A program made the position numbers and the translations under genes. Source: Gemmatimonadota bacterium (lineage in GTDB: Bacteria > Gemmatimonadota > Gemmatimonadetes > Gemmatimonadales > GWC2-71-9). From it: a DNA stretch of 64,000 bases. Of the stretch, positions 18,304 through 26,758 are shown one piece after another. The DNA lies in assembly GCA_003222115.1 (NCBI GenBank), contig QHUL01000050.1, positions 143,086-207,085 of the forward strand. The letters run 5' to 3'. The notes beneath the pieces were generated by a model. It searched no databases. It was not told where the DNA came from and worked only from the letters and a program-made list of their open reading frames with translations. The stretch's first letter is position 1. The number at the start of each line of letters is the position of its first letter.

Positions 18304-19358
18304 GCCGCCTCCCGCCGCAGCACGCCGAGCTGCAGCACCAGCTGCGTCACGATCCCCGCTTCGTCCCTGACCGTCGTCGACTTGAGGGCGCGATCGGCAT
18401 CCCGCGCCAGCCGCAGGGCCTGCGCCAGCTCTCCGGAGGTCCACCCTTCCGCCCAGCGGGCCCAGCGGGCCGCGGTCTCGCCCCAGTCGCCGAGGCCGAA
18501 GGGACGGGCCAGCCGCAGGTGTTGCAGCAGGACGGCCGTGAGGCGACCGCGCGGAGTGCCGCGATCGAGCTCGGCGCGAGCCAGCGCCGTGCCGATGACC
18601 GCGGTGCCCAGCGCCGTGAGGATACGGACCCCGGTCACGCCCGCCTGCTCGAGCACCGGCTCCACCAGGCGCGCGGCGTCCGCCGCCCGCCGCTCGAGCG
18701 CCGCGTCCGCGAGATCGTGCATCGTCTGACCGCGGCGCACGCCGGCGAGTGTCGCGACATCCTCGCGGGTCGCCGTCCGCCCGGCCGTGACCGCCGCGAG
18801 CTTGTCGAGCTCCTGCGCCAAGGCGCCCAGGCTGGGGCCGGCGGTTTCCACGAGCAGCGCGATTGCCTCGGGTTCCATCTCGAGCTCCACCTGTTTGGCC
18901 CGATGCGCCACCCAACGGACCACGCGCTCGGGCGGCAAGGGCTCGACTGCCACGGCGGTGGCGAAGCGCGCGAGCTCCGGGTCAAGCTCCTCCCCCGCGC
19001 TTTGGACCAGGATGAGCATCGTGGTGGGGTTCGGGGCGGCGAGGTAGCGCAGCAGCTCCTGGCGTAGCTTGGAGCCCCGGCGCATCTGCTCGATGCCGCG
19101 CAGCACGACCACGCGAGTCTGGGCGAGCAGCGGCGGAGTGTCTACGAGCGTGCGCAGTGCCGCCGCGTCGAGGTCGGCGGTGCTGCGCGTGTCGACGTTG
19201 AAGTCGCGGGCGGCGGCCTCCACGGCGCGAGCGGTGAGCGCTCGCAGCGCCTCGTCCTTCAGGACGTCTTCGTCACCATGCAGGTAGTAAACGGGATCGG
19301 GCGCGCGCGCCTCCGGCTTGAGGCTCCGGAGCAGCGCGTCGAAGGTGAGAGCCCCCAT
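18300..19358 (-). CDS. holA: DNA polymerase III delta subunit
   Basis: A 352-residue AAA+-like protein at the family length of about 340. The start VYYLHGDEDVLKDEALRAL is the typical HolA opening (Y-x-x-x-G-D/E), followed by NVDTRSTADLDAAALRTLVDTPPLL. The middle contains VRWVAHRAKQVELEMEPEAIALLVE and the end has the helical collar domain. HolA opens the sliding clamp within the clamp loader. It heads the unit holA-SPOR-mutS-TonB-like-cbs-ddl-rhomboid. Confidence 0.92.
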   Translation of the reverse strand: MGALTFDALLRSLKPEARAPDPVYYLHGDEDVLKDEALRALTARAVEAAARDFNVDTRSTADLDAAALRTLVDTPPLLAQTRVVVLRGIEQMRRGSKLRQELLRYLAAPNPTTMLILVQSAGEELDPELARFATAVAVEPLPPERVVRWVAHRAKQVELEMEPEAIALLVETAGPSLGALAQELDKLAAVTAGRTATREDVATLAGVRRGQTMHDLADAALERRAADAARLVEPVLEQAGVTGVRILTALGTAVIGTALARAELDRGTPRGRLTAVLLQHLRLARPFGLGDWGETAARWARWAEGWTSGELAQALRLARDADRALKSTTVRDEAGIVTQLVLQLGVLRREAA

Positions 19359-19410
19359 ACGGGGCGGAAGTTACCGCTGGCCGGGAACGGATGAAAGGTG
19401 GTCGGCGGCC

Positions 19411-19902
19411 CTAGCGGCCGGCCGACACGGGCTCGACGAGCACCGCCCCGTAGGGGCTCGGGCTCCCGACGACGATGCTGGCGCGCGGATCCTGGAAGGA
19501 AACGAAGGGGACGCCGGCGTGCGCGACCGGCTTGGGAAACGGCACGGCCGGCAGCGGTGGCGTCCGTGCGAGCTCGGTGCGGCGGGTGCCTTCGAGCGCG
19601 AGCAGTCCGAGCAGCGCCACGAGCAGCAGGGCGGCTGCGAGACCGGCGCGCGCCGGCAGCTCCGGCTCCCCGGGCCGCTCGCGCGCGAGGCGCGACTCGA
19701 GCCGGCGGCGGAAGTCGGGCGACGGCGTGACGGCGTGCGGCGCCGCCTGCAGCGCGAGGACGCCCCGCCGCACGGCGGCGTCGTAGCGGCGACAGGCAGG
19801 GCAGTGAGCGAAGTGTCGCTGAAAACGCCGCAGCTCGCGCTCAGAGGTGATCAGGCCGTCGCGATAGTCGCTGTAGCGCTCGCGGAACTGGAGACAGGTC
19901 AT
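19411..19902 (-). CDS. Zinc-finger anti-sigma factor, membrane-anchored
   Basis: A 163-residue protein. The N-terminus has the zinc-binding anti-sigma pattern: MTCLQF, then FQRHFAHCPACRRY at about residues 29-42 (HxxxCxxC). One membrane segment spans about 86-107 (AGLAAALLLVALLGLLAL), followed by a 55-residue periplasmic tail. The start at 19900-19902 removes an unrelated upstream extension. It follows the ECF sigma gene by 90 bases and very probably holds that sigma at the membrane. Confidence 0.82.
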   Translation of the reverse strand: MTCLQFRERYSDYRDGLITSERELRRFQRHFAHCPACRRYDAAVRRGVLALQAAPHAVTPSPDFRRRLESRLARERPGEPELPARAGLAAALLLVALLGLLALEGTRRTELARTPPLPAVPFPKPVAHAGVPFVSFQDPRASIVVGSPSPYGAVLVEPVSAGR

Positions 19903-19992
19903 GTGCGGGAGTACTACCGTCCGAACCGGGGTGGGTTCCCACACGCCCACGCCCCCATGTGTCGTGGGGATGTAGGGATGTGGGGTCGTGGG

Positions 19993-20637
19993 CTATTCGA
20001 GCAGTGGCTCGATGAGCTGGGCGAAGCTGTTCCGGGCTCGGTTCAGCCGGCTCTTCACGGTGCCCAGATTGCAGCCCGTGATGTCGGCGATCTCCGCGTA
20101 GCTCTTTCCTTCCAGCTCCCGCAGCACGAACACCACCCGGTGATGGGCGGGGAGCTGGCCGACGCACTGGTCCACCGCCTCCTTCAAGTAGCGCTTGCGG
20201 TACAGGTCGTCCGGCCGGGCCGTCGTGTCCTCGAACTGGAGGGGCCGGTGGTCGGCCTCCCAGTGCTGCTTGATCGTCTGGAACAGCACCAGCGGGTTGC
20301 GGCTGCGGTTCCGCAGCTCGTTCTTCGCCAGGTTCGAGGCGATCGTGTAGATCCACGTCGAGAATTTCTTGGTCTGGTCGAAGCGATGCAGGTGCCGGAA
20401 CACGCGGATGAAGACCTCCTGCACGAGGTCCTCGGCGCGCTCCCGGTCCCCGATGGTCCGGTTGATGAAGTTCAGGAGACGGGTCTGATAGCGATCCACC
20501 AGGGCACCGAACGCCTGGGGGTCCCCCCGCAGGTGCTCGAGCACGAGCCGCCCGTCGTCGAGCTCGTGGAGCGTGCTGCGCTCGAACCCGCGCCGGGTCG
20601 CGACGGTTTCAGTCTGCCCTTTGAGGACGGCTCGCAT
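19993..20637 (-). CDS. ECF-type RNA polymerase sigma factor
   Basis: A 214-residue sigma-70 family protein. Region 2 spans about residues 45-110 with DRERAEDLVQEVFIRVFRHLHRF and FSTWIYTIASNLAKNELR. Region 4 lies at about 150-205, with AHHRVVFVLRELEGKSYAEIADITGCNLGTVKSRL split over its helix-turn-helix. It is larger than minimal ECFs because of an N-terminal extension of about 30 residues. The partner anti-sigma gene follows directly. A 177-bp region upstream holds no gene and contains an A/T-rich TATCTAAT sequence that may be part of its promoter. Confidence 0.92.
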   Translation of the reverse strand: MRAVLKGQTETVATRRGFERSTLHELDDGRLVLEHLRGDPQAFGALVDRYQTRLLNFINRTIGDRERAEDLVQEVFIRVFRHLHRFDQTKKFSTWIYTIASNLAKNELRNRSRNPLVLFQTIKQHWEADHRPLQFEDTTARPDDLYRKRYLKEAVDQCVGQLPAHHRVVFVLRELEGKSYAEIADITGCNLGTVKSRLNRARNSFAQLIEPLLE

Positions 20638-20814
20638 GATCAGGTCCCTGGGTTCCGAGCGGCAACAGTGTGGGCCCGCAGGCCTCGGTCTCCTCTCATT
20701 AGATACGGCACGAAGCGTACCCGTCGCGGGTCACTTTGCAACTGCCTGCCCGGCAATGGCTTGGTCTCGAGTGACCGAGCCACACGGGCGTCCTCTCGTG
20801 GTGACAACGCAACG

Positions 20815-21354
20815 TTACAGCCCGAGCTTGAACCCCGCCATATAAAGGATAGCGACAATCGACTTCGCGTCACGGATCTCGCCGTCACGGATCCCGGCCA
20901 GCACCTGGGAGAGGGGGCGCGGGACGACCTCGATGAACTCGTCGCGCTCGGGGGCCGCCCTTCCTGCCGTGAGGCCCGTCGCGAGGAACAGGTGGATGAC
21001 TTCGTCCGTGAAGCCGGGCGTCGTCCAGATCGAAGTCAGCGGCTCCACGTGCTGGGCCGAGACCCCCGCTTCCTCGAGCAGTTCGCGCCGCGCGCACGCC
21101 TCGGGGGTCTCACCGGGCGCGAGGGTCCCGGCGGGAATCTCCCACAAGGGTCCCCCCGCGGCGTAGCGAAACTGGCGCAGCATCAGAATGACCGGGTCGG
21201 CCCCGCTGGGGCCCGAGGCGCACGGCACGACGGCCGCGGCGCCGGGGTGTCGCACCAGCTCCAGCTCTCCGGTGGAGCCGTCCGGGAAGCGGACGGTGTC
21301 CACGTCGAGGTGCACGACCCTGCCCGAGTACACGCGGCGGCTGGCGAGCTGCAT
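20815..21354 (-). CDS. Nudix hydrolase, ADP-ribose pyrophosphatase type
   Basis: A 179-residue Nudix enzyme. The full Nudix box G-x5-E-x7-REUxEExGU is present at about residues 82-104 (GTLAPGETPEACARRELL, then EEAGV). The preceding strand MLRQFRYAAGGPLWEIPAG is typical of ADP-ribose pyrophosphatases (NudF type), and ERDEFIEVVP gives the usual E-rich C-terminal loop. It likely hydrolyses ADP-ribose or a related nucleotide sugar. It follows the YdcF-type gene by 11 bases. Confidence 0.88.
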   Translation of the reverse strand: MQLASRRVYSGRVVHLDVDTVRFPDGSTGELELVRHPGAAAVVPCASGPSGADPVILMLRQFRYAAGGPLWEIPAGTLAPGETPEACARRELLEEAGVSAQHVEPLTSIWTTPGFTDEVIHLFLATGLTAGRAAPERDEFIEVVPRPLSQVLAGIRDGEIRDAKSIVAILYMAGFKLGL

Positions 21355-21365
21355 GGGATCCCCCG

Positions 21366-21968
21366 TCAGTGCTGGAACAGCCAGGTCAGCGGCACCTTGA
21401 CCCCCTCCGCGAGGAGATACCCGGCGTTGAGCCGGGGATTGGCGTGGATCGGGGAGTTCGGCGTCGGGGACGTGAACGGCACGAGGCCCAGGCGGCTGGC
21501 GATGATCTGGAGGCGCAGCATGTGGAAGCCATCGCTCACGAGCAGCACCCGGCGATTGGACTGTCCCGTGAACCAGCGCGCCACGCCGTCGAGCGACGAG
21601 GACGTGCTCGCGCCTGCCGGGAGCGCCGTCACCGCGCCCTCCGGGAGGCCCGCCCTGACGAGGTAGCGGCGGCCGACCTCCGATTCGCTCACCGTGTCGC
21701 CCGTGCCGACCCCCCCTGTCACCAGGACTACGGGCGCGTAGCCGCGCTGGTACAGGGCGGCCGCGTGGTCGAGCCGTGATCGGAACACCGGTGAGGGGCG
21801 GCCGTTGTACTGGGCCGCCCCGAGCACCACGATCGCATCCGCCGTGGTCGCCTGGTCGCGCGCTGCGGTGACGGCGACGGCGAGCACGACGGCCGCCCAG
21901 CCCACGGCGAGCGACAGCGCCAGCACGGCCGCGGCGCCGAATGCGCGGCGGAGCGTCCAAAAAGGCAT
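21366..21968 (-). CDS. YdcF/DUF218 family membrane-anchored protein
   Basis: A 200-residue protein. One N-terminal membrane segment spans about 10-33. A DUF218 domain follows, with ADAIVVLGAAQYNGRPSPVFRSRLDHAAALY (split over the typical first strand and helix), VLVTGGVGTGDTVSESEVGRRYLV and VLLVSDGFHMLR. The family includes YdcF and SanA and is linked to cell-envelope homeostasis; the substrate is unknown. It precedes the Nudix gene on the same strand. Confidence 0.85.
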   Translation of the reverse strand: MPFWTLRRAFGAAAVLALSLAVGWAAVVLAVAVTAARDQATTADAIVVLGAAQYNGRPSPVFRSRLDHAAALYQRGYAPVVLVTGGVGTGDTVSESEVGRRYLVRAGLPEGAVTALPAGASTSSSLDGVARWFTGQSNRRVLLVSDGFHMLRLQIIASRLGLVPFTSPTPNSPIHANPRLNAGYLLAEGVKVPLTWLFQH

Positions 21969-22010
21969 GAGACAAGATAAAAGGGCGTGGGGGGTCCCGC
22001 GCCGAAGGCG

Positions 22011-22787
22011 TCAGGGCTTGCTGAGCAGCTCCTCGAACAGCGCAATCGCCCGGGGGTCGTTGGTCTGGCCCAGCCAGAAGAGGGCCTTCTTGCGGACCGA
22101 AGGACTGTGATGCGAGCGGGCGATACGGATCAAGGCGGGGACGCCTTCGTCGTGCGGGCGCTGCGAGAGGGCGAAGACCGCGCTCTCCTTCACCGTCACG
22201 TCCACGTCGTCCGCGTCCACCAGATCGCTCAGGCCGCGCGTCGCCGCCTCCCCCGCCGCCTGCCCCAGCCAGAATACCGCCGAACGGCGCGTTTCCTGCG
22301 CGACTCGGGTGTCGCGGGCGAGGCGAAGCAGGTCGGGCCACACGGTGACGCTGTCGGCGAGGATCGTGGGAAAGACGGCCTCGCGCCCGACCTCGCCGCC
22401 GGCGCGCGCCGCCACATCGAGCAGGAAGCGGGTGGCGGCCGCCGCCGCGACGGCGCCGAGGTCGGTCACCGCTGCGCCGCCCGGGGAGCGCTCCTCGCCG
22501 CCCACGAAGACCCGCACGCGGGTGATCTTGCCGCCGCGCACGGCCAGCGCGACCCGCGCGGGACCCTCCGTGCAAGTACAGTCGCCGTCGTCGTCGTAGT
22601 AGCTCCCGGAGGAGATGCGGTGCCGGCCGCAGCTCGAGTGCTCGCACTCGAACGAGATGATGTTGCGCCCGTTGCCGCACACACCCGGCCGCGTGGCGTA
22701 GTGGAAGCGCACCTCGCCGTCCGGGACGCCGGCAACGCGATCGCTCAGCCCCTGGAGCGCGAGGGCGAGGACGAGCGGGGCGATCAT
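22011..22787 (-). CDS. Secreted protein with three FWLGQ-type HEAT repeats
   Basis: A 258-residue protein. The first 15 residues form a signal peptide. Residues about 30-110 contain a cysteine-rich region (GVCGNGRNIISFECEHSSCGRH, split by strands; then DDDGDCTCTEG). Residues about 165-258 hold three HEAT units, each with the core A-V/L-F-x-L-G/S-Q: SAVFWLGQ, SAVFALSQ and KALFWLGQ. It overlaps the larger HEAT protein by 4 bases (ATGA) and shares its repeat consensus, so the two probably act together outside the cytoplasm. Confidence 0.75.
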   Translation of the reverse strand: MIAPLVLALALQGLSDRVAGVPDGEVRFHYATRPGVCGNGRNIISFECEHSSCGRHRISSGSYYDDDGDCTCTEGPARVALAVRGGKITRVRVFVGGEERSPGGAAVTDLGAVAAAAATRFLLDVAARAGGEVGREAVFPTILADSVTVWPDLLRLARDTRVAQETRRSAVFWLGQAAGEAATRGLSDLVDADDVDVTVKESAVFALSQRPHDEGVPALIRIARSHHSPSVRKKALFWLGQTNDPRAIALFEELLSKP

Positions 22788-24265
22788 TGGTTGATGATCT
22801 CCTCGAGCACCTTCGCCGCCCGCGGATCGTGCGACTGCCCGATCCAGAACAGCGCCTTCTTGCGCAGCTCGCGGTTCGGCTCGCGGCGGGCGATGTCGAT
22901 CAGCTTGTCGAGCGCGGCGGGCTCCCGCCGCTGCGAGTAGACGAAGACGAGCTGCTCCTTCATCTCCTGGTTCTGCAGGCGGTCGTACAGCGCCACGAGC
23001 TGATCGAGATTGGCGCCGGATTGCCCCGCCCAGAACAGCGCCTTCTTGCGCATCTCGATGTCCTCGCGCTCGTTCAACGCGATGTCCATCATCCAACGGA
23101 GGTTCTCTTCCCCGTGCATCTGAGACAGCGAGAAGATCACCTTCTCCTTGAGGTCGGGCTCCGCGAGCTTCGAGTACAGGGCGCGCAGGAACGCCGCGTT
23201 CTCGGGCGACGGGCGCTGGCCGAGCCAGAAGATCGCCTTGAGGCGCGCCTTTGCGGGGGCGCCGGGGCGGTCCGCGTAGGCGCGGAGAATCTCGCCGGCG
23301 CGGGGATTACGCTGCTGGGACAGGGCGAAGATGGCCTTGTCTTGGAGCTCCTCGTCGCTCGTCGTCTTGAGGATCGAGTCGAGCATCCCGACGGCGCGTT
23401 CCGTCGGCACCTGCGAGAGCCAGAACACGGCCTGCTGCCGCACCTCCGAGTCGGGGTCGTGCTGGGCGACGTCGAGCAGGATGTCCTCGGTCTCGCCGGT
23501 CCGCTTCTGGGAGAGCAGGAACACCGCCTTGCGCCGCATCCCGGCCGAGCAGGCGTCGCGCCGCGCCAGCACCCGCTTGAGGATCGGGACCGCGTTTGCC
23601 GCGTCCATCTGGAGCAGGCCGTTCAGCGCCGCGATGCGGAGATCGTCGTCGTCGCCCTCGTCGGGGCACCCCCTGGCGCGGGTGCGCTCGCTGTCCGGGC
23701 TCGGCTGCGCGTGCTCCGCGAGCCAGCGGCCGGCTTCCTCGTCGCCCTGCTTCGCCAGCGCCGTCTGGATGCGCGCCAGCAGGGCGTCGCCGTCCCGCAG
23801 CGTGGCCGCCTTGGGGTAGCGCCGTTGCTGCTCGACGAGGAGGCTGCGGGCGCGGGTGAGGTCCGCGTTCTTGTAGAGCGCGAACGCCGCCCAGTAGAGG
23901 GCGTCACCGGCCCGGGCGGAGTTGGGGTTGCGACGCGTGAGGTCCGCGTAAAGGCTGGCTGCGCTGCTGTAGTCGCCGCGGTTGAACGCGCGCCGCGCCG
24001 CCTGCCACAGCGAATCGGTCGGGTCTTGGTCGTCTTGGACGACGGTCGGGTCGCCCCCGTCGAGAGCATCGAGAGCATCGAGGGCGTCGAGCCCATCCAA
24101 GGCATCGAGCTGATCGAGGGCGTCGAGGCCATCGAGCGCGTCGACGGCCGGGGCCACGGCGGTAAATGCCGCCTGCGCTTGGGCGAGCGCCAGACCGATC
24201 TCTGGCGGCAGCGCCGGCCGCTGGATCGCTACGACGGCCGCCAGCAACAGCTGCACGCCTTGCAT
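22784..24265 (-). CDS. Large secreted HEAT/TPR protein with Leu-Asp repeat
   Basis: A 493-residue protein. It begins with a short hydrophobic segment (MQGVQLLLAAVVAI), probably a signal or anchor. Residues 42-69 are an unusual run of LD/DAL units. Residues about 83-175 are TPR-like (FNRGDYSSAASLYADL). Residues about 205-493 contain eight HEAT units sharing a core such as KAVFLLSQ, QAVFWLSQ, KAIFALSQ, KAIFWLGQ, KVIFSLSQ, KALFWAGQ, QLVFVYSQ and KALFWIGQ. Its start shares one base with the anti-sigma stop (TGATG), placing it in the ECF operon. Binding-scaffold function is an inference. Confidence 0.78.
   Translation of the reverse strand: MQGVQLLLAAVVAIQRPALPPEIGLALAQAQAAFTAVAPAVDALDGLDALDQLDALDGLDALDALDALDGGDPTVVQDDQDPTDSLWQAARRAFNRGDYSSAASLYADLTRRNPNSARAGDALYWAAFALYKNADLTRARSLLVEQQRRYPKAATLRDGDALLARIQTALAKQGDEEAGRWLAEHAQPSPDSERTRARGCPDEGDDDDLRIAALNGLLQMDAANAVPILKRVLARRDACSAGMRRKAVFLLSQKRTGETEDILLDVAQHDPDSEVRQQAVFWLSQVPTERAVGMLDSILKTTSDEELQDKAIFALSQQRNPRAGEILRAYADRPGAPAKARLKAIFWLGQRPSPENAAFLRALYSKLAEPDLKEKVIFSLSQMHGEENLRWMMDIALNEREDIEMRKKALFWAGQSGANLDQLVALYDRLQNQEMKEQLVFVYSQRREPAALDKLIDIARREPNRELRKKALFWIGQSHDPRAAKVLEEIINQ
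24056..24142 (-). repeat. Short imperfect tandem repeat encoding Leu-Asp units
   Basis: About 87 bases encode residues 42-70 of the HEAT protein as repeated LD, ALD and GLD units. At DNA level the units are 9- and 15-base variants of GAGxxCATCGA on the plus strand. They are all multiples of three, so expansion or contraction would keep the frame. Confidence 0.7.
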
Positions 24266-24870
24266 CACAGTGCTCCTTGCGCGCGCACGGGGCCGGGCCC
24301 GGCGGGGTTCGCCGTGCGCAGCCGCAGCAGCACGCTGCGTTGTTCCAATCCTTGGTTGATCAACTGGAGGTCCGCGCGGTCGCTGCCCTGAGGGACCTGG
24401 GCGATCTGGGCCAACACGAGCTCGAGATCCTCGAGCAGGCTCTCGAGCCTGGGGTCCGCGGCGGCCGGCGAATCGAGCATCAACCGCGTGGTCGTGAGCA
24501 GGTCGCGCGCCTGGCCGGCGAACTGAAGGTCGATCCGCCCGGTGCGCGCTTCGGAGCGGAAGCCCGTGAGCAAGGCCTCGGTGCGGCTCAGGTACTGCGC
24601 CGCCGCCACCCGGTAGGCGAGATCGCCCGGCGCGACGACGATGGTCTGCTGGTGCTGCATGCTGACCCGGCCCAGGCCCACGCCGATCGCGAGCACGGCG
24701 GCGGCGGCGAGGCCCCAGCGCAGCCAAGGCCGCAGCGCGAGCACGCGCGCGTGCCGCGCCCGGCGCGCTGCCTCGATCCGCCGCCACATCTCCTCGCGCG
24801 GCGTGTCGGGCGGGCGGTGGTAGCCCTGCGCCGCCTCGCGCAGTACCCAATCGAATCGGTCGTCGGTCAT
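24265..24870 (-). CDS. Membrane-anchored anti-sigma-like protein
   Basis: A 201-residue protein following the ECF sigma gene with an ATGA overlap. The N-terminal cytoplasmic part (1-45) includes DRFDWVLREAAQGYHRPPDTPREEMW, split as an acidic then basic helix. A single membrane segment spans about 52-69 (WGLAAAAVLAIGVGLG). The external part (70-201) is helical with LDSPAAADPRLESLLEDLELVLAQ. No zinc motif is seen. Position and topology indicate an anti-sigma or sigma-accessory factor. The ATG at 24868-24870 was preferred over one three codons earlier because of the ATGA coupling. Confidence 0.72.
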   Translation of the reverse strand: MTDDRFDWVLREAAQGYHRPPDTPREEMWRRIEAARRARHARVLALRPWLRWGLAAAAVLAIGVGLGRVSMQHQQTIVVAPGDLAYRVAAAQYLSRTEALLTGFRSEARTGRIDLQFAGQARDLLTTTRLMLDSPAAADPRLESLLEDLELVLAQIAQVPQGSDRADLQLINQGLEQRSVLLRLRTANPAGPGPVRAQGAL

Positions 24871-25409
24871 GATACCCACTCCCCCGCGAAATCCGCGAGC
24901 GCATCCCGCAGCTTGGCGCGCGCCCGTGACAGCTGCGCCTTCGAGGTTCCGGTCTCGACGCCGAGCGCGTGACCGATCTCCTCGTGTGTGTACCCCTCGA
25001 CGTCGTGCATCAGGAACACCGTGCGATATCCCTCCGGCAGGTCGTCGATCGCCCGAGCCAGCCGCACCTTGAGATCGGGCTCCGCTTCCCGCCCCCGACT
25101 CCCCAGCCCGCCCGCCGCGTCCAGGTCCGTCTCGCGCTGGCGGAAGCGCTTCAGCTTGCGGAGCCCGTTCAGGGTCACCGACGTCGCGATGGCGTAGAGC
25201 CAGGTCGACAGCGCCGCCTCACCTCGGAACCCGTGCAACCGCTCGAACGCGCGAATGAAGGTCTCCTGCGTGAAGTCCTGCGCCAGCTCGTCGTCCCCGG
25301 CGAGCCGGTAGGCGAGGCGGTAGACCCGGTTCACGTGGGCGTCGTAGAGCGCGCGTTCCGCGGCGCCGTCCCCGGCGCGGACCCGGGCTATCAGTTCGCG
25401 TTCGTCCAC
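24867..25409 (-). CDS. ECF-type RNA polymerase sigma factor
   Basis: A 180-residue sigma factor with region 2 at about 20-90 (DDELAQDFTQETFIRAFERL and LSTWLYAIATSVTLNGLRKL) and region 4 at about 120-172 (LPEGYRTVFLMHDVEGYTHEE, then IGHALGVETGTSKAQLSRAR). It heads the operon sigma - anti-sigma - HEAT1 - HEAT2, all with overlapping ends. The operon therefore probably controls envelope or secreted repeat proteins. Confidence 0.93.
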   Translation of the reverse strand: MDERELIARVRAGDGAAERALYDAHVNRVYRLAYRLAGDDELAQDFTQETFIRAFERLHGFRGEAALSTWLYAIATSVTLNGLRKLKRFRQRETDLDAAGGLGSRGREAEPDLKVRLARAIDDLPEGYRTVFLMHDVEGYTHEEIGHALGVETGTSKAQLSRARAKLRDALADFAGEWVS

Positions 25410-25486
25410 GGAGCTCCGGAGCTGGGGGACGGTCGTCTATGTGACACACGGTGCGGGGGGAGGGTTGCGTGCGAGAGCCATAAAGG

Positions 25487-25568
25487 CGTGGGGAGTGGGG
25501 AGTGGTACCTGACGGTGCAGGCCGTAAGTGCGCCTCGCACCGCGGGGTACCACTCCCCACTCCCCACG
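25487..25568. repeat. Long perfect hairpin built from heptamer units
   Basis: Two 23-base arms (25487-25509 and 25546-25568) are perfect inverse complements. They consist of repeated GTGGGGA units ending in a GGTACC block. The 36-base loop holds a second, 6-bp hairpin (CGGTGC at 25513-25518 with GCACCG at 25537-25542). It fills the gap between the DUF3307-like gene and the ECF sigma gene, both on the minus strand. It could end transcription of the first, but no T-run follows it. Confidence 0.75.
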
Positions 25569-25571
25569 AGG

Positions 25572-26117
25572 TTACTCCAGGAGCAGTCTCGTCCCGATGC
25601 CGGCGAGCAGGGCGAGGAGCAGCGAGGCCAGCGTGCCGATCAGGAAGTATTCCGCGAATTCCCGGTCTTCCAGGGCCTTGAAGCGCGCCAGCGATTTGGC
25701 AGCGATGATCCAGCCGACGGCGGCGTATTGACTCAGCAGCACCAGCGTCAGCGCCAGGGCGCGCTCGAGCGCCCCGATGGTCCGCCCGCGGGCGATGTCC
25801 ACGGCTCCCGCGGTGCGGTCCTCGTCGCGCCGCATCTGGAGCGGTGGCAGCTCGAGCACCGCCCGGATCAACACCATGCCGCGCCCGCACACATAGAGGT
25901 AAGCGGTGGCGATGAGCAGGGCGCGCCCCCACCACAGCCCCGGGGCCCGCGGCACGACGAGCCGCTCGAGGTAGCTGCCTCCGACGAGCGCGGCGGCCAC
26001 GAACAGCGCCTCGACGAACAGCAGCTCGCGACCCCGGCGGTGCCCGTCGATCTGGGCGGGCCACAGCGTGGCGGCGAGCGCGTACACGAACAGCGGGATG
26101 ACGTACAGCGGATTCAC
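25572..26117 (-). CDS. DUF3307-like polytopic membrane protein
   Basis: A 181-residue membrane protein with about five hydrophobic segments. The C-terminal part, RTIGALERALALTLVLLSQY followed by FLIGTLASLLLALLAG, resembles the C-terminus of DUF3307 proteins. In that family the gene is regularly paired with satD, as here (ATGA overlap). The N-terminal portion differs from the usual DUF3307 core, so the family call is tentative. Function unknown. Confidence 0.65.
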   Translation of the reverse strand: MNPLYVIPLFVYALAATLWPAQIDGHRRGRELLFVEALFVAAALVGGSYLERLVVPRAPGLWWGRALLIATAYLYVCGRGMVLIRAVLELPPLQMRRDEDRTAGAVDIARGRTIGALERALALTLVLLSQYAAVGWIIAAKSLARFKALEDREFAEYFLIGTLASLLLALLAGIGTRLLLE

Positions 26118-26758
26118 GACCCCTCCCCGGGCGCGATCGCGTCCCGGAACATCTTATCCCCGGCCTCCACGAGGGGCCAGGCCATGCGGCGCCGCAGATG
26201 GGACAGCCCCGTTGGATGGATGTCCATACTCTGTGCCAGCTTCAGCGACCCCAGGGTGTCGGCGTAGTAGCGCAAGTAGTTGGCTGCCTGTCGCTGCCGC
26301 CGCGTCCAGCTCCAGTACAGGGCGGAGTAATAACCGGCGAAAGCGACCACGGCGGGCTCGAAGCCGCCGAAGGCGAAGATCAAGCGATCACGCTTGGCCG
26401 TATCGAGCGCGCCGCGTGCCGCGTGGAAGCAGGGGCCGTCCACTTCGGGCGCGGTGGGGGCGAGCGGGGTCGTGATGGCGCCGCGCCCACAGGCGATGAC
26501 CCAGTCAGCCTCCGCGAACTTGAGCCGGATCCAGTGCGCGATGTCCCAGACCGCGGCGGCGTTCCCGAGGAGTCCCTCGATCTCATCCCCGCGCGTCACG
26601 GCGAACTTCGCGGCGATGGCGCGCCGCCAGCGGCGATTGAGGTCGCCGAGGCTCGCCCGCACGTCGCTCTGGAGCCGGGCGCGCGCCCGGGGTGCCAGGG
26701 TCCGCGACGCCACGGCATCGGCGATCAAGGCGACGTAGCGATTGTCATTTTTCGTCAT
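26114..26758 (-). CDS. SatD-family protein
   Basis: A 214-residue protein resembling the SatD family: start YVALIADAVASRTL, then Arg-rich helix ARARLQSDVRASLGDLN, then KFAVTRGDEIEGLL and a Gly-rich strand. The C-terminus (about 155-205) looks like a helix-turn-helix (QAANYLRYYADTLGSLKLAQ, then THLSHLRRRM-type). Family members pair with DUF3307 membrane proteins and may be transcription regulators; function is not settled. The upstream region holds a perfect 11-bp inverted repeat spanning its start codon, which could be an autoregulatory site. Confidence 0.72.
   Translation of the reverse strand: MTKNDNRYVALIADAVASRTLAPRARARLQSDVRASLGDLNRRWRRAIAAKFAVTRGDEIEGLLGNAAAVWDIAHWIRLKFAEADWVIACGRGAITTPLAPTAPEVDGPCFHAARGALDTAKRDRLIFAFGGFEPAVVAFAGYYSALYWSWTRRQRQAANYLRYYADTLGSLKLAQSMDIHPTGLSHLRRRMAWPLVEAGDKMFRDAIAPGEGS

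Noticed and set aside
24056-24142. Leu-Asp tandem repeat as a phase-variation switch
   Set aside because: Units are multiples of three bases, so copy change would alter length but not the frame.
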